Assembly (NCBI GenBank): GCA_010093605.1
Contig: MU004184.1
Span: 391,897-455,896, forward strand
Length of the DNA: 64,000 bases
DNA from: Lophium mytilinum
Taxonomy: Eukaryota > Ascomycota > Dothideomycetes > Mytilinidiales > Mytilinidiaceae
Direction of reading: 5' to 3'
The notes under the pieces are model-generated. The model was not told the DNA's origin. It did not search any database and saw only the letters and a program-made list of their open reading frames with translations. Both the position numbers and the translations under genes were made by a program. Below, in pieces: positions 56,845 through 64,000 of this stretch (position 1 is its first letter; each line of letters opens with the position of its first letter).

Positions 56845-56889
56845 GGGTACCTACACTACAGAGGGGTGGTGCCTGGGGCCGTGCGTTGG

Positions 56890-58370
56890 AGACCGCAGAC
56901 TTCCGCCACATTCCACGACATTCTACACCAAGCACGAGCTCCCCACCAGGTTTCCATAGGCCGGCTGCGCGGAGAGTGCCGGCATCGGTGGAAGTATCAC
57001 GTGAGCATCCAGCCTTTGTACCAATGCATAGGCCCTCAACCAGTACGTAAAGTAGGTGCACACATTTCTATGTTTTGTACTCCTCGACTCCATGAGCTAC
57101 TGCAGCGGCTGTCTCACCTCTCTATCCATGCTTTCTTACGAAGTGAAGTGTTCTGCCTTGAGAGATTAGTTATCTAGTAAGAAAAGATGAGATATTGCTT
57201 TCAAGTCTGCTTCTGCGACCATCCTGCGCGTATCAAAGAGTGAAAAGGTGTCCGATTAGTAAAAGAGCCTCTAGATACACAGTGAAATGATGTGGTGAAC
57301 TCTCTCTGCAAAGGGCTGGCGCTCCAGCAAGCAAAAACCGGTCAAGCCTGGGCACGGAAGAGCAAGCAGGAACCATGAGAGTCTAGAGGAGGCGACAGAA
57401 GATACAAAACGCCCTCATCTTCAAGTCCACCACATATTCTAAGAGCAGCAGCGAACAATCCATCCACGGAGTAGTCTCGCTGATCTCTTGGAGACGGACC
57501 AAGGCGCATTTTTTCAATCGTGTTCTAGCAATAGCGGCTGAGTAAGGGATGAGACTTTCTCGACTATGTCTATCGCTGACATGTGTTTCGGGAAAAGATT
57601 GTGGACTGTGTAGCGTGCTGATGAGCTAGGCAAGGCTTCGAAATACGAAAGGCAATGTTTGAGGCGGTCGGGAAAGCAAGAGATTGAGCTGTATCGCGAT
57701 GCTCGACTTTATGACCTAACTGTCTTATTTCTGACAGCACTGCGATGGTGAGCTGGACTCGTGAGGCAACTTAGAACGGTAGGATATCCAACGGGTTGAG
57801 AGATAATTGAAGGAATCAAAGCCATGATTATAGGCGTGCACACTACTAGGGAGGCCTACCTAAAGTCCGGGGGCCGTATACTAGGTCGTCAGACGCAGTT
57901 CCCGCCCGGCGTAATCCCTGCGGTCCGCGCCGAGAACTTAGCATTCTAGATCATGTTCAGCTGTTGATATATATACCGCATATCGTAATCCGGGTGCCAG
58001 GTTAGGAGCCCCCCAGCATTTGGTGTTCACGGTTTCTCGTGCATCTCGAGAGGTTCGAGAAGATACATTCAGTATCCTGGCAAACAATCGGGCAATGGAA
58101 GTCGAGAACGCGGATGACACAATCGAAGAATGATGCTATCTGAGGTCCCCAACACTCACAGTAAATATGTTTAAGATGTCGACAGCTGAACTAAAATGGT
58201 CCAAACCTAATTCATTGTAGCTCCTACCCTCTACAAAATGTAGATTGGGTATTCACGCCTAGCGCAATGGCAGATGCTCCTTGAAACCGCAAGCGCTCCC
58301 AACCTTGCACCATCGTCCTTTCCATGATCCGGTCTTCTTCCCATGAACTACTGATTCGGGCAGAGAAAGG
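56890..58370. other. No gene supported
   Basis: No frame above about 130 codons and none protein-like. AP-1-like or RNA gene signals were not convincing. The D-arm-like stretch near 58260 was rejected as a tRNA. Confidence 0.35.
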
Positions 58371-59180
58371 TCGCAACACTTCAGAAGAATCGGCCCAAAT
58401 TGTCTGTCATCTTCCTCCCATTGCATCTCCGACAGCGTAACCTAAGACACCGACTCCTCCTGAAGTCATCTCTCCGGGCTTTGGGCACAGGATTGTCGTC
58501 CCTAAGAGCTGCGATTCTTCTTCAGTCTTGTCTGTGTGTAGTTGAAGTAATCAGTCGTTGAGCGTCACATCCTATTTGACCCCAAATCCACCAGGCCGAG
58601 TCTCTCCCGCGCCGTAGTAGCCCAGATGTGGTAGCCTGACGAATATTTTCAAGTCTCGCCTTCGAGCTTGAGTGTCTCCAACAGTTCGGAGCTGAGAGGG
58701 TCGTGTACCAAATCTTCGTCGATCTCGTCAACCAGGAATACAATGTCTTCCAGGGTGGCTCACTTGCGGACATCGTCGAATGGGAAAGCGGGCAAGACAA
58801 ACAGGTTGTGTCAGACCACCGAAGGATGTCTTGCAGCGTGGCACTGCTGCGGAGGTCGTCGAAAGAGAAGCGAGGAAGACACGCCGTTTGTGGCAGGCCA
58901 TGTCAGCACTGCCAGACTCGCGCAGAAGAGGGAGAAGTCGGCCCATGATAGTATTTGCTTTGTCGTCTCCCTCCCATTTCATCTCCGGCGGGGTTGGCCA
59001 AGGTTTGAGTTCTTCCTCGAACTACCACTTAGGGCATCATATCGTCTTCTCAGAGAGAAACACACCACGGTTCGCGAGAAGAAGGGCGCAGAGTCGGCCC
59101 TCGATTGTCTTTACCTTGTCATCTCTCTCTAGCTTCTTTCCCGGCAGCATGGACGAGGGCGCTACATCCTCCTCGCGCAA
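58371..59180 (-). repeat. Coding-like degenerate repeats, ~156 bp
   Basis: The phrase cggccc..gat.gt.tttgc/cttgtc.tctc.ctcc recurs at about 58396, 58939 and 59095. On the minus strand it reads EMKWEGDDKANTIMGRLLPL and RDDKVKTIEGRLCALL in two copies, with a weaker EMQWEEDDR copy at the left. An acidic-aromatic repeat protein was probably encoded here. Frames are now broken. Confidence 0.45.
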
Positions 59181-60068
59181 ATGCTAGGTCGTCGTTCTCG
59201 ACGAAGTCTTTCTTGAAATTTGAGGCAGCTCATCATCGAGCGACCAGGCGAGCAAGACACCAAGGTTGTGCCAGGTCACAGTGGAACTCTCCGGCTCGCG
59301 CGGGAGAGCTTTGGAGGCTACGGATTGAGCTCAGCCGCCTCATTTGCCCTCCACACGTCCCGTTAGGCATCATTTGCCCTCAACTGGCGCTCATGCTATG
59401 TCCCCTGGCGTTCGGGGCCTTCGTTATTGAAACCGATTGTCGCGTATACCGGAGCCGAGCGGAGGATTGAGATTGAAGGGGGCCGAGAGGAAGGATTCGG
59501 CCTACAGAAGCGCTGTGATGATGTCAATCGTTAGCGGAGATAACGTGAATAATATTGAAAGGGTTTCGCTTACCGAAAGCTAAAACTAAGCATTACAATG
59601 GCCAGAAAGTGTTCTCGGTGCCGGAGTAGTCGGGACCATGCTTGCCATCCAACGGTGCTGTCCCCAGTGATCTTGACTACGAAAACGACAAATCTCGTGA
59701 CGTCTGCCGCGAACCACGTTCATTCACGGAGAAAGATCGTCATCAACTTGAACGATCAACTTGAATACGCGGCGTCACTTTCTCAATGAAGACGCAAAGA
59801 TCGAGAATGTTGGCAGCACCAATTTGCGCACGGTATAGGGAGAGCGAGTAATAGAAGCTATGAGAGCGACAATTCGTGAGGATTAGACAAGCCCTACTAA
59901 CTGTCTCGTCCGTCTCCCCGATCATCCTCCCTGAATTTTTGCTGTCGCTCGCAGTCTGTCGTTTCCGTGGGCCTCCTCGGTCTTTCCTTTCCGCATTGAT
60001 GAAAGCCTCAACGAAGCAGTTCACGTCTCCATCGGAATGCAGGAGACACTGCATAGGCCTTCTCCGTG
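59181..60068. other. No gene supported
   Basis: A minus frame (60072-59743) continues downstream of the Mei2-like relic with charged residues (VEAFINAERKDRGGPRKRQT) and may be its decayed 3' part. The rest is unreadable. Confidence 0.35.
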
Positions 60069-60920
60069 TCAATCAATCGGAATCAAACTTGGTCTTGAAA
60101 AATGTAAAAGAGCTACATTAATTAGCGCAATGTGATCAGAAGAGATGCATTTGTGGCTCACCTTCGGCGGGCAGCTCTTCAGCTTCCTCATAGGTGAGGA
60201 GTTGCGCAGCATCCTTGCAAGTGAGGACTTGCGCAGCTTCCTTGTAGGTGAAGATTTCCGAACCTTCTGGATCAGTGGCTCGAGGCCCCGTGAGGTAGCG
60301 TAAGATATCTCTGCCAATCTGGTAGTCGGACCGGCTCTCATGCTCGGCTAGAGACGACCTTCAAAGCATTCCAGGAATCGAATGATGTGGATTGGTGAGG
60401 TCAGGTTGAAGAAGGCATAGCCGACGTCGCAGTCTGATTTGCAGTCCATGCGCAAATACATGAAGTCAATCAGTCCTCGACAGCCGGTATCCCATAGCAA
60501 ACGGAGAAGTTGTTCCTGAGGAGTGTTAGTTGATGCTACACAAGCAAGGAAGAAGGTGCTTACATCAGTCATCTTGTTTGGGATATTGCGTAACATGATG
60601 GTAGTTGGCACCCGATTTGGAATCCATCCGAAGATACATGAAGTCAAGCAGTCCTCATCCCACAGCAACCGAAGAAGTTGTTCCTGAGATTGTTAGTCGA
60701 TGCTACACAAGCAAAGAAGAAGGCGCTTACATCAGTCACTTTGTTTGGAATATCCCGCAGCATGATGGTCTTTCGCACATCGGACCCATCCAGGATGTGA
60801 GCATAGGAGACGGTGTTATCATGAGCATTCCAGGTGCGTCCGTTTCGGTAGAACGCAATGAATCGGACGAACGAATCCTTTGCATACGACTTAGTTGTCC
60901 GGCCGGGTCGTGCGCGTAGT
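60069..60920 (-). pseudogene. Mei2-like RRM gene with duplicated exon
   Basis: The minus strand reads DSFVRFIAFYRNGRTWNAHD, then KTIMLRDIPNKVTD, intron 60684-60730 (47 nt), EQLLRLLWDEDC, a scrambled stretch, then PTTIMLRNIPNKMTD, a nearly identical intron 60516-60563 (48 nt), EQLLRLLWDTGCRGLIDFMY, CDVGYAFFNLTSPIHIIRFL, TAG at 60348. This is the Mei2-type C-terminal RRM (Pfam RRM_2), first half plus intron present twice. The first copy lacks about 11 bases and is out of frame after. Downstream, in a shifted frame, come AEHESRSDYQIGRDILRYLT and repeats TYKEAAQVL / TCKDAAQLL / TYEEAEEL, then intron 60113-60161 and a stop at 60069. At least three lesions; a dead RNA-binding paralog. Confidence 0.8.
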
Positions 60921-61408
60921 CATGGTTGGGGCTTGTTGGGTGGTGAAGTGGTGCGAGCAGCCCAACGAATTTAAGGTTGTAGGTGAGGAAGCGAGCTAGG
61001 CCTGCACGTGACCGCTGTCACTGAGCAGTCCCGCCCGTGACCCGCACGCTATTGCCTTTAATGTCTACTGAGTATGGCTCTAGTAGTCGCTGCATCTTCC
61101 TCCATATGTTTCGATACACTGGATGATTTTAAGAAGATTAAAAGAATCAAATTCACGAAGTCACACTCCTTCAAGATTCACGCAGGTAGGCATCGAAGCC
61201 TACTTCAAGACTTTTAGAGCGAACATATGAAATATTCACCAGGACAGATGCTTCTAAGAACTAATCTTTACCACTCTCTCCTTCAAATTGTCTGGCCCCT
61301 TTACCCTACGTGGCACGAACGCTTCTCATTTCAACTATATCTTCATTTTTCCTTTCTCAGCTATTATTGTCCGCACCATCCCGACAGCATCTCTAACATC
61401 CCGGCGAA
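60921..61408. other. Intergenic and 5' leader
   Basis: No gene. The last ~60 bases (ccgcaccatcccgacagc..) form a C-rich leader before the ATG at 61409. Confidence 0.45.
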
Positions 61409-61935
61409 ATGGCGTCCTGCCACGATCCATCGAGCTCCCATACCAGCCCCGATCGCCGCGCCCGCGCCATGTTGGCACCACGCCGGCAAACCCTGGGAGA
61501 GCTCGCTAAATCAATGAGCGTAGCCAAGACCATCCCTCTTCCACCCTTCGACGACGTAAGCCCCCAAAGCCCCTACTCTTGTCTAGCAATTGTTAATAGC
61601 ACCAATAGGCGGGCATCGTTGTCGCCCCACCGGTTCCCATCATCTCTACGGTTACCGTCAATGCGGCCTCTCCCACCGACCTCATCGCGCCCGTTGTTGC
61701 GCCGGCCGTGCGAACTCCGGCCATCACTCGGGAGGAGATCAACCTCGTAGCTGGTACGTTATGTTCCTCTCTTCTCTCTTTTGGGACGATAGCTGACTTG
61801 TGTGCTTTGTATGTAGCCCCTACCCTTGCCACGGTCTCGGCGCCGTCGCCTCGCCGTCGTGAGAGAGCTGGCTCATTGCGCCGCCTGCGTGACTGGTTGG
61901 CGCGGGTTTTCCGTGGGAAGAGTAGAGAGGAGTAA
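61409..61935 (+). CDS. Intact three-exon hypothetical protein, 136 aa
   Basis: Exons 61409-61555, 61609-61753 and 61817-61935; introns of 53 nt (gtaagc..aatag) and 63 nt (gtacgt..tgtag, with agctgac branch), phases 0 and 1. Reads MASCHDPSSSHTSPDRRARA, LGELAKSMSVAKTIPLPPFD, a Val/Ala/Pro-rich middle (AGIVVAPPVPIISTVTVNAA), then SPRRRERAGSLRRLRDWLAR and VFRGKSREE. The basic amphipathic C-terminus could bind membranes or nucleic acids. Not recognised as a family. All splice sites and phases agree, so I consider it a working gene. Confidence 0.75.
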
Positions 61936-62163
61936 CACCGGGGGTGCTCTGCTGCGTGTTGTGTCTGTAGGCGTAATGTGAAAGAGACCGTGGGCGGCCT
62001 TGGGGTTTTAGGTAGTAATGAGAATGAATCCTGTCTTATCGAGCATTTGATCTGCTTCTGACTGTGAAGTCTGACTGCTTGTGGCTGGTGCGCTGGATTG
62101 GAAGGTAGATCTATACGCTTTGACAATGCTGGAGTTTCTTTGGGTGGACAGAAGTGTTTGGAG

Positions 62164-62244
62164 GAAGATACAATGCCTAACCAGGTTGAGGAAGATCCAA
62201 TGCCTAACCAGGTTGAGGAAGATCCAATGCCTAACCAGGTTGAA
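62164..62244 (+). repeat. 27-bp x 3 tandem repeat
   Basis: Units gaagatccaatgcctaacca (plus ggttgag) at 62164, 62191 and 62218, nearly perfect. In one plus frame (62098-62313, 71 codons) it encodes PMPNQVEED three times; in another, KIQCLTRLR. It lies just past the 61409-61935 gene, so it may be 3' UTR rather than coding. Confidence 0.85.
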
Positions 62245-62410
62245 AAACTATGGTTTGATTATTGGATTTCTTTCTCGATATATGCATTGGATCCTCCCAT
62301 GTTGAAGCGATGAGTTTAGGCCCGTACTGGCAAGGCGCTAGCAGTATCTGAAACTCATTAATGTGCCAATTGTGATGAACCGAAACGTGTTTGTCCAATG
62401 CTGATAGCTC

Positions 62411-62824
62411 TTACGGATGCCTCGTGACATACTGAATATGATTCAGCGACATATCCGGATGGTTGACGTATACTAGGGCTTCGAAGTCAGAGCTTAGAAT
62501 GAAATCTTTAAGACTCCTACAACTTCCCGCAATTGAAAGGGCGGGAATCTGCTTAATCAACATGAGTGCGAGGTTCTCGATTCCCGGGTAGATGTTCTTG
62601 GATTCTCGCTTCCATGTTTGAACCCACATAGGTTTGTACAGGACGGCCCTCAAGCCCAGTACATGAAGCGTGCCCAGAGAAAAGGGCAATTGCATGACTA
62701 AACAGTGGATGGAGAGTTGTTCCGGGAGCTGAATTGCCGAAAGTTCGATGTGTGTTGCCACCATAACGGGGACTACTTGGACCGTCGCAGCCTTGCTCGA
62801 CTCTGCAGCCACGATGAACCACAT
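62411..62824 (-). CDS. Hypothetical protein, leucine-rich
   Basis: A 137-codon minus frame, MWFIVAAESSKAATVQVVPV at the start and IENLALMLIKQIPALSIAGS, LKDFILSSDFEALVYVNHPD later. The regular Leu/Ile spacing resembles the LRR-like region of fungal F-box proteins. Just upstream, in another frame, LPQLPLDVVHR resembles an F-box start. If so, one frameshift separates the two. No search possible; uncertain. Confidence 0.4.
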   Translation of the reverse strand: MWFIVAAESSKAATVQVVPVMVATHIELSAIQLPEQLSIHCLVMQLPFSLGTLHVLGLRAVLYKPMWVQTWKRESKNIYPGIENLALMLIKQIPALSIAGSCRSLKDFILSSDFEALVYVNHPDMSLNHIQYVTRHP

Positions 62825-62875
62825 CCAGCGGAAGCTGGGGGAGCATTTTGAGGAGCAGTCAAGTTCCCTGACCGT

Positions 62876-63290
62876 TCATAGCGGAATGGCCCCGCACTTC
62901 CATTGACAACAATACTCTTTCAGGTCATTGTCGATTGCTTGTCCGATTTCGATAGCGCTCTCTTTCATGCCTTTGGTCTGCCATTCTTCATCCCCCTCCT
63001 CCTTCAACATCAGCTTAGTCGTGTCCTCTTTATCGGTCGCGGCTCGGTAAAGACTTTGACGGTGTGATCTTATACTTAACCTTTGTCAGGTTCCAGAGAA
63101 ACATTGGGATTGTGAAGAGTCCGCTAGAGAACTGGGAACACCCACGACGACGGATCCCATTGCACTCAACCTCTTCATCTTCCCCATCCTCGTACGGATG
63201 TTTTCCGTTCCAAATCGTTCTCGCCACGTCAGAACGGTCGAAGCGGGGGGTGACAGAGACCGCAGAGAAAAGCATGCGGCGAAGAGGCAA
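62876..63290 (-). pseudogene. Unknown gene, probable single frameshift
   Basis: From 63290 one frame reads FDRSDVARTIWNGKHPYEDG, EDEEVECNGIRRRG, FTIPMFLWNLTKVKY. Near 63085 the protein-like signal moves one base and reads QSLYRAATDKEDTTKLMLKE, EGDEEWQTKGMKESAIEIGQ, AIDNDLKEYCCQWKCGAIPL before TGA at 62876. The last exon is convincingly coding. Either a frameshift or an unrecognised intron joins the parts. No family recognised. Confidence 0.45.
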
Positions 63291-63918
63291 CCCAAAGTAT
63301 CTTCCGAGAGGCTTCTATGTTTGAGCAGCATCAGCTGATCGAGGATGGAATCGGTTCGGTTGGGAGGAGAAGGAGAAGGGGGCGTGTTTTTCTGCGGTTT
63401 CTGGAGGAGGAACTTTCCAAGCGATCGGAAAGTAGACTTGCGAATTTTTGCTATGCATGCCTGTATTGTAGAGACGCGTCAGAGATGGAAAGGAGATGAG
63501 GAGGGGACATGAAACGGTGCTGATGACCTCTTGTTTATCCTGGAGCTCATGTTATCGAGATTTCGCACTCGGCTGGACTAGGAGGGAATCTTGCCGATGA
63601 GGACGTTCTGCTGTCTCGGTCAAGACGCGTCGCCCCAATGCCGTACTCTGAAAACGCGTCGGCTCGGCCGGCTGGTGGATGCCCACTTGAGGCCAACCTG
63701 GATTGCTTCATCATGAGGCTGATGTTGTTTGTTCATTGTGTCCCACCCGGGCAGCAACACTGCAAGTCATGTCCCAAGGACTTGTCGCAGCTGCGCTGGG
63801 CCAGCACTTCCAGCATAGCGGCGTAGTATAATTGTAGGATAGCAGCGTCATATGGTCGCAGAATAGCAGCGCCTTCGTCGTATCCTAACAGCATGCCACT
63901 ACAGCTGCATCTCAGAGA
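63291..63918. other. No gene supported
   Basis: Short frames only. gggcagcaacac near 63750 matches a segment upstream of F1 copy 2 (about 56312), suggesting this is the 5' flank of copy 3. Confidence 0.3.
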
Positions 63919-64000
63919 GATTTCTTCTTCTTCGACGACCCAGACAAGCTGAGTGGATCGATGAAAAAGGTGTGTGTCACCCGAGGTAGTGCAATATGGG
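63919..64000 (+). CDS. Repeated family F1, copy 3 (cut by window)
   Basis: The plus frame reads DFFFFDDPDKLSGSMKK and is followed at once by gtgtgt, a plausible 5' splice site (63970). It is the least damaged version of the motif in the three copies. The window ends 30 bases later, so nothing more can be said. Confidence 0.4.

Noticed and set aside
56537-57177. Frames of 129-174 codons over the hairpin on both strands
   Set aside because: Both strands carry frames because the inverted repeat reads the same each way; composition is not protein-like.
58255-58300. tRNA D-arm-like tagcgcaatggcagatgc
   Set aside because: No box B or acceptor stem at the required distance.
62081-62305. Frame encoding KIQCLTRLR repeats
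   Set aside because: An alternative reading of the 27-bp repeat; it could be 3' UTR of the 61409-61935 gene and has no support of its own.

Overview
This window looks like a filamentous ascomycete (Pezizomycotina, perhaps a dothideomycete). The evidence is short GT..AG introns of 43-63 nt with CTAAC/CTGAC-type branch sites, a fungal-type U6 snRNA gene, and two AT-rich blocks carrying the mark of repeat-induced point mutation (RIP): CpA and TpG almost gone, TpA in excess, CpG kept. The placement is inference; there is no rRNA or marker gene here.

Layout. 1-1573 is a RIP-degraded block ending in a probable LTR. 1.6-22 kb has normal base composition but is a gene graveyard: protein-like frames appear only in pieces, broken by frameshifts or single stops (several are TAG where CAG is plausible). 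The pieces include a UHM/RRM fragment, RGG-type N-termini resembling Yra1, an acidic repeat protein and several unknowns. 22.0-32.84 kb is the second RIP block; it contains a complete-length but ruined Ty3/Gypsy element (24797-32659) with 202-bp LTRs and a 5-bp target duplication. 33-40 kb has a well-preserved U6 snRNA gene with an extragenic box B, then relics of a Sub2/UAP56-type DECD helicase and of an Argonaute N-terminal region.

40.66-45.34 kb is the only cluster of genes that all look intact: a BTB/POZ gene, a divergent coiled-coil gene, a 313-aa coiled-coil gene with one intron, and a Lys/Glu-rich gene with two introns. 45.4-59.5 kb is dominated by tandem repeats: a 98-bp array of six copies, two separate arrays of ~168-bp units, and a ~156-bp coding-like array. 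These are interleaved with a three-copy gene family (motif around PDKLSxSMKK), a small two-helix membrane protein and a split coiled-coil gene. Near 56.8 kb lies a perfect 24-bp inverted repeat. 60.0-60.9 kb holds a Mei2-like RRM relic whose exon plus intron was tandemly duplicated. 61.4-61.9 kb has an intact three-exon gene. The last 2 kb hold further broken frames and the third copy of the repeated family.

A theme, not a proven system: many recognisable relics (Sub2-like, Yra1-like, Mei2-like, UHM, Argonaute-like) are RNA-handling paralogs, and a U6 gene lies among them. I read this as an accessory, duplication-rich region in which extra copies decay by RIP and drift. No operon-like or defence system is evident.
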